A stretch of DNA of 64,000 nt. Source: Paenibacillus sinensis (GTDB taxonomy: Bacteria > Bacillota > Bacilli > Paenibacillales > Paenibacillaceae). The notes under the pieces were generated by a model that was not told where the DNA came from, did not search any database, and saw only the letters and a list, made by a program, of their open reading frames with translations. Shown here piece by piece: positions 51,717 to 60,266 of this stretch. The position numbers were made by a program, and so were the translations under genes. The stretch covers positions 38,996-102,995 of the forward strand of contig NZ_JAHCMB010000116.1 in assembly GCF_019904155.1 (NCBI RefSeq), written 5' to 3'. The first letter of the stretch is position 1. Each line of letters starts with the position of its first letter.

Positions 51717-52541
51717 CTAGAACAGCAGGTCATCCGGATGGGTACCGGTGCGAATTCCTTTGTCCATGGAATCAAGGATCTCAAGCTCTTCGGGAAGAAG
51801 CTCAAAATCAAAAATCTCGCTGTTCTCTTTGATCCGGGAAGGAGTCACGGATTTGGGAATCGTGATGATGTCCGACTGAAGCTGCCAGCGGAGAATAACC
51901 TGGGCCGGTGATTTGCCGTATTTGGCCGCGATCGGCTGAAGCTCGGTAAGCTCTTCCAGATTCCCCCGCATCAGCGGAGACCAGGCCTCGATCTGAATGT
52001 TGTTCAGCAGGCAGAAATCATGCAGCGGGCGCTGTCTGAGCCGGGGATGCAGTTCAACCTGATTGACGGCGGGAACGGTTCCGCTTACCTGCATAAGCGC
52101 CTCGAGGTGATGAATCTGAAAGTTGCTGACGCCGATCGCCCGCACACTGCCTTCCTCTAGCAGGCGTTCCAAGGCACGCCAGGTATCCTTGTATTTCGTC
52201 ACTCCCGGCCAGTGGATCAGGTACAGATCGACCATCTCCAGACCCAGCAATTCCCGGCTTCGTTCAAAAGCGGCCAATGCCTTATCGTACCCCTGATCAT
52301 CGTTCCAGACTTTCGTCGTGATGAACAGCTCGTTACGGCGGATGCCCGAGCCCCGGATTGCCCGTCCGACCTGGGCTTCATTTCCGTATAGAGATGCCGT
52401 ATCAATACTGCGATATCCTATTTCCAACGAGGCTTCTACCGCGCGCTCTACTTCATCGCCCGATGCCTTATAGGTTCCAAGTCCAAAGCGCGGCATTGCC
52501 ACGCCATTATTCAACAGGATTGTATCTGTTAAACCTTTCAT
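51717..52541 (-). CDS. aldo/keto reductase
   Basis: 274 residues, NADPH-dependent TIM-barrel reductase of aldehydes and ketones. Catalytic tetrad: Asp and Tyr in SIDTASLYGNE, Lys in FITTKVW, His in LYLIHWPG. IPKSVTPSRIKEN binds the cofactor phosphate. ATG 52541 follows AAGGAGG; the open frame eight codons longer has no site. Confidence 0.93.
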   Translation of the reverse strand: MKGLTDTILLNNGVAMPRFGLGTYKASGDEVERAVEASLEIGYRSIDTASLYGNEAQVGRAIRGSGIRRNELFITTKVWNDDQGYDKALAAFERSRELLGLEMVDLYLIHWPGVTKYKDTWRALERLLEEGSVRAIGVSNFQIHHLEALMQVSGTVPAVNQVELHPRLRQRPLHDFCLLNNIQIEAWSPLMRGNLEELTELQPIAAKYGKSPAQVILRWQLQSDIITIPKSVTPSRIKENSEIFDFELLPEELEILDSMDKGIRTGTHPDDLLF

Positions 52542-52699
52542 GTAGGTTCCTCCTTCTATGTACAAGATGCGCGCCCGGGCGCTTCATCAGCACCGACATT
52601 ATACCATGTTCCCCCGCTTACCCGAAATTCGAGTCAAGGGCAAACCATTTCCCGCTATGAATCCCTCCAAGCCCGGCGGCCCCGCCAGCATATGCAAGC

Positions 52700-52741
52700 A
52701 AAACGGCCGTCACCGCGGCTCAATACCGCAGGCAACGGCCG
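52700..52741 (-). terminator. terminator of the DUF1450 gene
   Basis: Minus strand CGGCCGTTGCC..GCGG pairs with CCGC..GGTGACGGCCG, then TTTTGC. Confidence 0.7.
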
Positions 52742-52780
52742 GATTCGGACCAGTCAGCAACCTGGACTTGCTTGCCAATC

Positions 52781-53020
52781 TTACTGCTTCACAGCGGGCT
52801 GCTTGATGAACGGCTCCACTTTCTTCAGAACTTCATCCTCAGTCGGCGCGCTGATATAACGCCCGTTGATGTAGATGAACGCACGCTTGCCGCAGGGACC
52901 GCAATAAGACTTGCAGCCGATTTGGATCTCGGCGTCCGGAGCCATTTTGCGGAGCTTGGACAGAACGCTCTTCACGCTCATATAATTGCATTTGTCGCAG
53001 ATGCGGATATCGTTAGCCAT
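52781..53020 (-). CDS. DUF1450 (YuzB-like) cysteine protein
   Basis: 79 residues. Four or five cysteines: ICDKCNY, then IGCKSYCGPCGKRAF, the YuzB pattern that resembles a thioredoxin-like ferredoxin. It may hold an iron-sulfur cluster or zinc. ATG after AAAGGAAA. Next gene upstream is the HesB-like protein, 54 bases away on the same strand. Confidence 0.87.
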   Translation of the reverse strand: MANDIRICDKCNYMSVKSVLSKLRKMAPDAEIQIGCKSYCGPCGKRAFIYINGRYISAPTEDEVLKKVEPFIKQPAVKQ

Positions 53021-53073
53021 TGCATTTCCTTTCTATGACGATCGGACGATTTCGGCCGGGGTAAGCTCCCGGA

Positions 53074-53376
53074 TTAGTGATCGCCGTGGTTGCCCTGCGA
53101 AGGATTCGTAATGACGAAGCCTTCCTGCGGGAAATACAGATAGTCGATCTTGACTCCGTCCAACAGGGGCTGATTCTTCTCCAAAATGACGTCGATTTCC
53201 TTGTCCGTCGGGATCACTTCGTCGTTCTCCTTGGGCGTGTCCAAATCAAGGCCATAATGGGCATGATCGCCATGGGCGTGCGTAATCAGCACACGAAGCT
53301 TCAAATCCTTGTTATCCTCAAGATCCATCTGTTTCTTTATCACTTTAGCCGCGTTGCGGGTAATTTTAACTTTCAT
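53074..53376 (-). CDS. HesB/YadR-family protein without cysteines, His-rich
   Basis: 100 residues with the A-type carrier fold start (VKITRNAAKVIKKQM) and GFVITNP at the end. The three cluster-binding cysteines of IscA/SufA are absent; the protein has no cysteine at all. In their place are ITHAHGDHAHYGLDLD and a C-terminal GNHGDH. It could bind a metal through histidines. ATG with AGGAGATGG upstream. Beside the cysteine-rich DUF1450 gene, a possible partner. Confidence 0.8.
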   Translation of the reverse strand: MKVKITRNAAKVIKKQMDLEDNKDLKLRVLITHAHGDHAHYGLDLDTPKENDEVIPTDKEIDVILEKNQPLLDGVKIDYLYFPQEGFVITNPSQGNHGDH

Positions 53377-53464
53377 GATCCGTCCATCTCCTGACCACTG
53401 TATTGAAATACTCAGTACTCTATTTTAAAGGAACTCAGCTTGAAAATGCAACACCAAAAAATGA

Positions 53465-53710
53465 TCAGTGCCTTAGCGAAGGATATTTCCGGTCCATTCT
53501 GGAGACGAACCAGGCCATCAGCAGCATCGATACCCCGATGTCGTCAATCGGCATGAAGGGCATAACGTCCGGCAGCACCCAGTACAGGGCGACAGGGACT
53601 ACGAACAATAGCTTGTCCGACAGCGATACCCGTGGAGATGCTACATAACGCCAGGTGCCGCGCAGCACATTGGACCAGCCCTTGAGCGACAGCAATTTCT
53701 TCAGTTTCAA
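53465..53710 (-). CDS. DUF1232 (YkvA-like) small membrane protein
   Basis: 81 residues. VALYWVLPDVMPFMPIDDIG is the DUF1232 signature (Pro-Asp...Pro..Asp-Asp), with one or two short helices. Function unknown. Start TTG after AAGGAG. Stands alone between the HesB-like and M14 genes. Confidence 0.88.
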   Translation of the reverse strand: MKLKKLLSLKGWSNVLRGTWRYVASPRVSLSDKLLFVVPVALYWVLPDVMPFMPIDDIGVSMLLMAWFVSRMDRKYPSLRH

Positions 53711-53889
53711 TTGGGTTCTCCTTCCGCATCCTTCCTCCGGTTACCGGCAGGCCAGGATTCAGCCGTATTTGTTGAAGAAGGGGGAACTCCCGCTCCCCCT
53801 CTCACAATACGCAGCATTCGCCAAAATGTTTCAAATTCCATTTATTCGGACCTGTGTCAATCGGATTTGCATCAGTCGGTTTGATCAAC

Positions 53890-55101
53890 TCAACCGGACA
53901 GCAGCGATGCCAGTATTTGTCCCGTCTCGGCCGCCATATCCTCGAACTCCTCCGGCGGCAGCGGATTTCTGCCAAATCCCAGCTCCACCGTGAAGCCGGG
54001 CTTGCGGAATTCCTGGATGAACCAATCCTTGAAGCCGGCATCGCTTCCCTCCAGGAACACCGCTCGGTAGCCGCTGGCCGCCGCCATCGCTTCCGCCAAG
54101 GAGCGGCTCTCCGGCGGCTCAAATCCCCGGTAATTCCAGTAGATTTCCTGCCCCTGGCTGTGCAGGGACACCGCCGCCTCAAAGGGCGTCCGGCGGCACA
54201 GCTCCGCCAGAGCCGCCGCTTCCGGCTCGCTGAGCGGAGCGGGACCGCCGTAGTCTCTTGGAGACGGCCCCTTTCTTCCCCGACGGGCCTGCTCCTCCTC
54301 CCAGAACGCAGGGAACTGATCTCCGAGGTCGACCCCGCGGATATTGCCCTTCCAGTGGCGGAAGCTGCGGCGGCCGCCATTCCATTCCTCCAGCTCCATG
54401 CGGAGAGGATGCCAGGGACCGGCACCCTCCTGCACGAGCTCGACCCCATCCGGATTGGCCATGGGAACGGCCCACACCGTCCATTCGTCATACCATTGCC
54501 GCACATTATGGCCATGCCAGCTCCGACCTTCGGCATAGGCTGCCGCATACTGCTCCAGAAAAGACAGCAGGCATGGGGAGGTTAGCCACTCATTGGCATG
54601 CAGAGCTGCATTAACATGCAGATGGCGGGGGCCGGTTCCCAGACGCAGCATATTGAGCGGTCTTCCAAGCACGCTGCAGCCAATCCGCTCTTTATGAATG
54701 AAGGGGTATTTGGCCGTCAGCTGGTCGATGTCCTCCTCAAGCTCCCGCGGTCCGTACTCCCCCCTGAGCTCCACAATCCTTGGCCGTCTTCCCGCCGGGA
54801 TGACAAGCGTGCGGCCGGGAACACAGAATCCGTCCGCCGGAAGGCCGGGATTCAGCACCTGAAGCGCCTCCGGCTCGACGCCGAACCATTCCGCCACCTC
54901 CCGGACACGTATTCCTTCTCCGGGAGTATAACGCCGCCGCTGGACGGAAGGAAGGAACAGCACCTGGCCCGGCATCAGATACGGCCGGTCGGCCGCCCAG
55001 GGATTGCCCTGGATCACATGACCCGGCGTTATCCCGAAAGCGGCGGCGATTCGGGCCACCGTATCCCCCTTGCGCACCACATATTCAAGCATTTCACTCA
55101 T
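53890..55101 (-). CDS. LysM-M14 peptidase (gamma-D-glutamyl-diamino acid endopeptidase I type)
   Basis: 403 residues. Two N-terminal LysM modules (YVVRKGDTVARIAAAFGITP, then IRVREVAEWFGVEPEALQVL), followed by an M14 carboxypeptidase domain: LHANEW zinc ligands (about 166-171), SLHSQG third ligand, and FTVELGFGRNP with the catalytic Glu. This is the architecture of Lysinibacillus ENP1, which cuts peptidoglycan stem peptides. There is no signal peptide, as in ENP1. ATG 55092 is better spaced from GGAGAGG than 55101. A weak hairpin follows at 53779-53800. Confidence 0.9.
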   Translation of the reverse strand: MSEMLEYVVRKGDTVARIAAAFGITPGHVIQGNPWAADRPYLMPGQVLFLPSVQRRRYTPGEGIRVREVAEWFGVEPEALQVLNPGLPADGFCVPGRTLVIPAGRRPRIVELRGEYGPRELEEDIDQLTAKYPFIHKERIGCSVLGRPLNMLRLGTGPRHLHVNAALHANEWLTSPCLLSFLEQYAAAYAEGRSWHGHNVRQWYDEWTVWAVPMANPDGVELVQEGAGPWHPLRMELEEWNGGRRSFRHWKGNIRGVDLGDQFPAFWEEEQARRGRKGPSPRDYGGPAPLSEPEAAALAELCRRTPFEAAVSLHSQGQEIYWNYRGFEPPESRSLAEAMAAASGYRAVFLEGSDAGFKDWFIQEFRKPGFTVELGFGRNPLPPEEFEDMAAETGQILASLLSG

Positions 55102-55170
55102 CCTCTCCGTTATGCAGGAGTTGTTCCTCTAATTGTATGCGGATGCTCTTGTCCCCCATGACGGCAGAAG

Positions 55171-55199
55171 AACGGCCGGGCAATCGCCGCCCGGCCGTT
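55171..55199. terminator. hairpin between murI and the M14 peptidase
   Basis: AACGGCCGGGC pairs with GCCCGGCCGTT; perfect 11-base arms, short T-rich tail on the minus strand. Confidence 0.6.
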
Positions 55200-55225
55200 C
55201 CTGAATGAGTATAGAATAAGTTCGT

Positions 55226-56053
55226 TCACACATCGCTCGGCTCGAGCGACGAGACCTGCCAGACGACCGGAGTCCGTCTGATCTGCTCTCCGAGCCAGTC
55301 CATTGCGATTCTCTGAAAGATGCCGGCATCGCCGCTGCAGAAGAACTGATGCACCGGTGTTGCATCGCCGCTGGCCAACTTTCCTTTGTCGTACAGAATG
55401 GTGCTGATTTCCCGGGCCGTTTCGTCGGCTGAGCTGATCAGCTTGACGCCGGAGCCCATCGCCCTGCCGATCGGATCGACGAGAAACGGATAATGCGTGC
55501 AGCCGAGAATCAGTGTATCGATCGGCTCATGCTTGATGCCGTTGAGCGATTCGCGCACGGGGATATCGCATTTCTCCGAGCGGAACATCCCTTGCTCGAC
55601 CAGTGGGACAAGCGCCGGACATGCCTGGCTGACCACCTCGATATAAGGCGACAGCTGCTTGAGCGCGTTGGTATACGCGCCGCTATTTATCGTACCGACG
55701 GTGCCGATGACGCCGACACGGCCGGTCTTGGTTGCGCTGATCGCGGCCCGGGCGCCGGGGTGAATCACGCCGATGACCGGAATGTCCACTTTGGCGGTTA
55801 TATCGTCAAGTGCGGCCGCTGTCGCGGTATTGCAGGCGATCACAATCATTTTGGGATCAAACTGCAGCAGATAGTCTACAATCTGCTCCGTGAACATTTT
55901 AACTTCCCCGGAAGAGCGGGGACCGTACGGGGCTCGCGCGGTGTCTCCGTAGTAAATGATTTTTTCGCGGGGGAGCTGTCTCATGACTTCCTTGACAACC
56001 GTAAGTCCCCCCACGCCTGAATCCAGTATGGCAATTGCTTGCTGCACGGGCAC
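55226..56053 (-). CDS. murI: glutamate racemase
   Basis: Makes D-glutamate for peptidoglycan. 275 residues. AILDSGVGGLTV, the catalytic cysteines Cys74 (VIACNTAT) and Cys185 (LGCTHYPF), and YGDTARAPYG are all present. GTG start six bases after AAGGA. The M14 peptidase downstream acts on the same stem peptides (a thematic link only). Also called racE in Bacillus. Confidence 0.96.
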   Translation of the reverse strand: MPVQQAIAILDSGVGGLTVVKEVMRQLPREKIIYYGDTARAPYGPRSSGEVKMFTEQIVDYLLQFDPKMIVIACNTATAAALDDITAKVDIPVIGVIHPGARAAISATKTGRVGVIGTVGTINSGAYTNALKQLSPYIEVVSQACPALVPLVEQGMFRSEKCDIPVRESLNGIKHEPIDTLILGCTHYPFLVDPIGRAMGSGVKLISSADETAREISTILYDKGKLASGDATPVHQFFCSGDAGIFQRIAMDWLGEQIRRTPVVWQVSSLEPSDV

Positions 56054-56261
56054 ACCGCTTCCTTCATCTTGTTTTGAAATAGCTTATGTAAGGCGGAAGC
56101 AAAGCGTACCGGGCTTCCTGTCCCAATTGCAGATCATACTCCTTTTGCTCTTGGAGTTCAAGAGCGAAGCGGAAAGAAGCACAAATGCCCTAGGATAACC
56201 GGCTTGCGGCATTTCTGCCGGCTGGCTGGCTACCCTGGGGCATGAAGAACGGGTCGGACGG

Positions 56262-56651
56262 TCAGGCTTTGTCGCTTCCGTCATCGGCTTCGGAAGAATC
56301 GCCGTCCGTCTTCGGGGCGATCTCCAGAGTGGCAGCTGCTTCCACGGCGGCATCAACGTTGGAGCTGACTGTTACCTTCTCTTCATCTCCGGCTTCCACA
56401 GTTTTGCCCCAGTCGGAAATCTCATGTACGATCGTCAGCGCGGATTCCTTGACGATTCCCGCCCATTCCGTTCCTTTATCCGTCACCTGGGTTATCAGTT
56501 CCTGTGCTTTATCCTTTGCCTCCACTGCGCCGTCCGAAATATCCTTGCGAAGCTCCTTGCCGGATTTGGGCGCGAAGAGCAGTGCGGTCACCGAGCCGAT
56601 TACGCTTCCTGCAGCGATACCCCACAGCAGGCTTTTCGTGTTCTTATTCAT
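56262..56651 (-). CDS. YtxH-domain stress-type protein
   Basis: 129 residues. One N-terminal membrane helix with the YtxH motif GIAAGSVIGSVTALLFAPKSGKELR, then an amphipathic helical region and an acidic C-terminus. Related proteins are general-stress induced in Bacillus; function unknown. ATG after AAAGGAGAG. Confidence 0.9.
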   Translation of the reverse strand: MNKNTKSLLWGIAAGSVIGSVTALLFAPKSGKELRKDISDGAVEAKDKAQELITQVTDKGTEWAGIVKESALTIVHEISDWGKTVEAGDEEKVTVSSNVDAAVEAAATLEIAPKTDGDSSEADDGSDKA

Positions 56652-56753
56652 CGTTCATCTCTCCTTTGCGGGCGAATGCCTAGTTCCTGATTTATCATAA
56701 GCATCGGCAGTCCGTCCTGTGACTGTAAAGGCAAGAAATTTTTCGCGGCAGCG

Positions 56754-57401
56754 CTATTCTCCGGATTGGCCTTTGGACTTAATTGTATAATTGCAGCATT
56801 GGCTTCCTTCAGCCATACACTCGGTTCGCGTTACCTTCGCCTCCAGCAGTTCCTCGAACAAATGCTGCTCGCACTGGCAGGCTTTGCCGTATTGGGACGC
56901 CACCTGGCGAATTGGGCAATTGTATTCCCGCATCGAATAGGAGCCGTCATCCCATTTCTCCCACTCGGCCATGTAGCCGCCCGAATTCTGGATCGCGGTC
57001 AGCTCCGCAACCCGTTCTTCGAGGCTGCGCCGCTCCATCATGGGACTGTACTGGGCCAACAGCCGCCGGCGCCGGCCTTCAAACAGAACATTGACCGCCT
57101 CCGTCCCGCTGCTGTGATCCAGTTCCCGAAGCAGCTCAAGCGCCAGATTGTGGTAATTTTTCGGAAAATGATCGTCCGCTCTTTCTGTCAGTGAATACAT
57201 GTGCATCGGGCGGCCCATCGGCTGACGAACGACTTTGTTGCGTGCAAGGCCTTCGCTTTCCAGCTGCAGCACATGACGTCTGACCCCCATCTCGGTAATG
57301 CCAAGCTCTTCAGCCAGGGCGCCGATCGTCAATGGCCCTTTCATCTTCAGAAGCGTCATGATCGTCCGCCTTGTCGTGCCGCTCTCCTGCCCCCTCTTCA
57401 T
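56754..57401 (-). CDS. SufR-like winged-helix regulator with cysteine cluster
   Basis: 215 residues. Winged helix-turn-helix (TIGALAEELGITEMGVRRHV) at 20-75. The C-terminal half contains cysteines at about 162, 175, 177, 195, 202 and 203 (YNCPIRQVASQ, ACQCEQ, TECMAEGSQCCNY). Spacing resembles the iron-sulfur repressor SufR of cyanobacteria, so cluster sensing is likely. No suf or isc genes are in the window. ATG 57401 follows GGAGG by six bases. Confidence 0.82.
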   Translation of the reverse strand: MKRGQESGTTRRTIMTLLKMKGPLTIGALAEELGITEMGVRRHVLQLESEGLARNKVVRQPMGRPMHMYSLTERADDHFPKNYHNLALELLRELDHSSGTEAVNVLFEGRRRRLLAQYSPMMERRSLEERVAELTAIQNSGGYMAEWEKWDDGSYSMREYNCPIRQVASQYGKACQCEQHLFEELLEAKVTRTECMAEGSQCCNYTIKSKGQSGE

Positions 57402-57452
57402 GGGCTCCCTCCTCTCCCTGTCTGATTGCATGTCACTCTCATTCGGATTCTG

Positions 57453-57896
57453 TTATCGCGCCGGTTGAACGACCCCCAGCTCCCGGTTCAGATAGGCTCT
57501 TGTCTCCTTGGCAAAAGCGTTCAGCAGCTCCGGAAGCAGCGGAGTCAAGGGATGCAGCGTCCCCCGATTCCAATTGCAGTAGTCCTGAACCAGCGGTCTT
57601 CTTAGTGACACAAGTTCGATCAGACGCCCGTACAGCTCTTTGTCTGTAAAGACCGACTCTTCATGGATAATGGTGACGATATCCTCATAGCTGCCGGCAT
57701 CGCGCATGATGAATCCGTCGATCAGACAGCTTCCGGTGTCGGTAACGACCTCAATGGCAAGATGCAGACAGCGCTCCTGCACGAGCCCCCATACGATTCC
57801 ACCGTCCCAGGAAGCGGCCGCCTGCCGCAGCCCCTCCGAGATATCGGGAATCACCTGGAGAATGCGCTCAATTTGATCCCGGTTGACGTAGTACAT
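57453..57896 (-). CDS. DUF86 (YutE/HepT-like) protein
   Basis: 147 residues, all-helical. DTGSCLIDGFIMRDAGSYED and the late RRPLVQDYCNW match YutE/HepT; R-x5-Y is the HepT toxin active-site pattern. No MntA-type nucleotidyltransferase antitoxin is adjacent, so it is probably the solitary YutE-like form. ATG after GGGGA. Confidence 0.85.
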   Translation of the reverse strand: MYYVNRDQIERILQVIPDISEGLRQAAASWDGGIVWGLVQERCLHLAIEVVTDTGSCLIDGFIMRDAGSYEDIVTIIHEESVFTDKELYGRLIELVSLRRPLVQDYCNWNRGTLHPLTPLLPELLNAFAKETRAYLNRELGVVQPAR

Positions 57897-58114
57897 GCCA
57901 AGAGTTCCCCTTTCGTATCGGCCGGTATCCCCCTGCTCCGAGCATCGGCTGCACTCTCGCCCGCGATGCAGGCAGCTGCGAAGACCGGGACAGGCGAATG
58001 TCTATCAAGTATCCAGATCGCTCATTGACGTTATTCTTGCCTTTAGGCCCGGAACGGCTCTCTCATTTCAGCAGGACTTGCCTGCTCATGAATGGCTATA
58101 GGTGTGAACGCGTA

Positions 58115-58402
58115 CTAGAACTCGTAGTCTACCGCATACGAGACTTCTTTGACTTCATTGATATGAGCAATGACTACTTTATGGGCCGGATGCACCTGGT
58201 AAGCGTTCAAATCGTCCAGATTGGCTACCGTTGCAGTAAGGGCGATATCGAAGGAGCGCTCACTCCGAAGAATATCGGCACCGATTTCCAGCGAAACGAG
58301 CTGCGGAATTTTGCCGTCCATATTGCGCAGCACAGCCACAGTCTTCTCAACGCTTGCCTGCGAGCCGTCCTTCAGCTTAAAGAACACGATATGTTTAATC
58401 AT
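58115..58402 (-). CDS. Dabb (stress-responsive alpha/beta-barrel) protein
   Basis: 95 residues, dimeric barrel fold of the Dabb family: IKHIVFFKLKDG start, FDIALTATVANLDDLNAYQV and HPAHKVVIAHI. Function unknown, some relatives bind small molecules. ATG after AGGAAGGG. Confidence 0.88.
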   Translation of the reverse strand: MIKHIVFFKLKDGSQASVEKTVAVLRNMDGKIPQLVSLEIGADILRSERSFDIALTATVANLDDLNAYQVHPAHKVVIAHINEVKEVSYAVDYEF

Positions 58403-58609
58403 TTGGCATAACCCTTCCTAGTTTCTATAATGGGTACGAACATTCTTATTAAAAAATATATCATAACCCTCCGTTTTCCGAAAGGAATGTGCGGTCCGCC
58501 GCAGGGTTACCCATTGCCTTGAAAAGGACAAATATTGTAATATCAGAAGAAACGGCTTGCGCCTCCTGAACACGGGGGCACCCGTTGCTCGCAGAAATCG
58601 GAGGATGTT

Positions 58610-59194
58610 ATGCCTACAAATCAGTCAGAGCCCTACATGATACAGGCCTGGTCGCTTGTCAATCGCAAATACCTCGGCAAAGGTGTACGGATCAAGAGAT
58701 TTCGCCGTCCCCAGAAAAGCCAGATCCGCAACCGCGTGCTTCTCGCCGTCCTGATGGCCCGCGATATCAAGTTATCCCAGCTTGCGGAGGAACTGTCCGT
58801 CTCCTCGCGGAGCGTCAGCGCCTGGGTGTACGAAAGCCGTATTCCCTCGAAGACCAATATCGACAAGGTATGCCGGTATCTCGGCTACCCTCAGCATGTT
58901 CTGTTTAACGAAGCTCTGCTCCGGCAGAGCCCGATCCTGTGCCAGCCTGAACCTTCCCGCTATATGAAGCGGACCGCTGTGCACCCCCGCAGAAGCGACA
59001 TACTGACCGGACTGTGCATGGTGCATGATATTTCCGTGACGGATGCCAGCCGCTGGATCGGCGTTCATCCCGGTACCTTCCGCAAATGGCTTCATCACAG
59101 CGTTCTGCCGGCTCCCGCTCTTCAGGAGAAGGCGGAGAATTTCTTCCGGATTCCGAGAAGCATTCTGTTCGCGGACTGCAGCTCAACCAGATAG
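58610..59194 (+). CDS. protein with two helix-turn-helix domains, unknown role
   Basis: 194 residues. Two separate Xre-like helix-turn-helices: ISRQ-like LSQLAEELSVSSRSVSAWVY at about 55-75 and ISVTDASRWIGVHPGTFRKW at about 144-165, each followed by a short helix ending FNEAL or FADCS. The repeated architecture suggests one chain binding two half-sites. No known family. ATG after GGAGG; own terminator. Confidence 0.75.
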   Translation: MPTNQSEPYMIQAWSLVNRKYLGKGVRIKRFRRPQKSQIRNRVLLAVLMARDIKLSQLAEELSVSSRSVSAWVYESRIPSKTNIDKVCRYLGYPQHVLFNEALLRQSPILCQPEPSRYMKRTAVHPRRSDILTGLCMVHDISVTDASRWIGVHPGTFRKWLHHSVLPAPALQEKAENFFRIPRSILFADCSSTR

Positions 59195-59209
59195 GATTCG
59201 GGCAACTTC

Positions 59210-59240
59210 GCTCTTCCCTGTATCCGGGAAGAGCTTTTTT
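59210..59240 (+). terminator. terminator of the double-HTH gene
   Basis: GCTCTTCCC pairs with GGGAAGAGC, then TTTTTT. Confidence 0.9.
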
Positions 59241-59415
59241 GCTGAGGAAATGCTGGTATATGACATGGGACTGCCCAACCTGTCCCTCCTTTTCTCCATC
59301 AACCCTGATGTATTCTACTGTGATTTCGGCGTTTGACTTACCTTGCCCGCTTGCCATGATGCGCGTTATCACATCACGACGGCACTCATGGCTGAGCTCA
59401 CCTGACGCTGACAGG

Positions 59416-60039
59416 CTATGTTTTTCTCGCCAAAATAAACCGGAGGATGTATGCGTGAACGCCGTCAGGGCCGCTCGTCAGCACTTCGCGAAGCTCTCCG
59501 GTTTCAAGCACCTCCGTGCCATGGAAATGATCCCGGAGATCCCGCTCGGTGAAGAAGTGAGCATATTTGCCTTGCTTATATTCATAAGTTCCTGGTTCCA
59601 TTTCCGTTCCCTGCCCGTTCTGAGCGTCGTTGTCCGAGAAGCAGGTGAAGAACAGCAGCCCTCCGGGCCGGAGCTGCTCAAGCGCGGACGAGACCAGAAT
59701 TCGCCGGTCTTGTTCAAGGAACAGATGCAGGACATCGTAGCCGTACACCGCATCAAATACTCGGCCCGGACGCCTGTCCAGCACCGATCCGGGCTCGATG
59801 CTGCTGTCAGGGTCCCACTGCTTCGCAAGCTTGACGGCCGCTTCGCTAAGCTCCGTACCCTCGACCTCAAATTCCCGGGAGAATACTCTCGTATTGCGGC
59901 CGTAACCGGCCCCGGGTACCCATATCCGCCTGACTCCATGCTCCCGGAACAACCCGAGGGCGATATTCGCCGTCGGACTCGGTTCCGTTCCCCAAATCAT
60001 GCCTTCCTTCGCAAACCGGTCATTCCAATATGAAGACAT
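59416..60039 (-). CDS. class I SAM-dependent methyltransferase
   Basis: 207 residues from ATG 60039 (AAAGGGGCGG upstream). YWNDRFAKEGMIWGTEPS, then IWVPGAGYGRNTRVFSREF (glycine-rich SAM loop) and YDVLHLFLEQDRR. The opening is typical of tellurite-resistance TehB-like/thiopurine-type methyltransferases; substrate unknown. Confidence 0.85.
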   Translation of the reverse strand: MSSYWNDRFAKEGMIWGTEPSPTANIALGLFREHGVRRIWVPGAGYGRNTRVFSREFEVEGTELSEAAVKLAKQWDPDSSIEPGSVLDRRPGRVFDAVYGYDVLHLFLEQDRRILVSSALEQLRPGGLLFFTCFSDNDAQNGQGTEMEPGTYEYKQGKYAHFFTERDLRDHFHGTEVLETGELREVLTSGPDGVHAYILRFILARKT

Positions 60040-60180
60040 CAGACCGCCCCTTTGTATGCCCAAAATAGCGGAAGCGCCATTTCCGGATTCCATTCTTAAC
60101 TTTACTTTCTCTGTAAGTCCTTGTAATTCCTCCTGCATCAGCCCGCCGGATTATCTCTGGAACCTGTGCATTATTGCAAA

Positions 60181-60222
60181 CAACAGCCAGGGCTTCCAGT
60201 TATGCCGGAATCCCTGGCTGTT
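60181..60222 (-). terminator. terminator of the histidine kinase gene
   Basis: AACAGCCAGGG pairs with CCCTGGCTGTT around a 19-base loop; T-rich on the minus strand. Confidence 0.75.
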
Positions 60223-60266
60223 TGATTAACACCCTTAATGAGCAAAGTCCTTTAACAGCGTCTCTT

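Noticed and set aside
57453..57896. HepT/MntA toxin-antitoxin system
   Set aside because: HepT-like motif is present but no adjacent nucleotidyltransferase antitoxin; better read as a YutE-type solitary protein.
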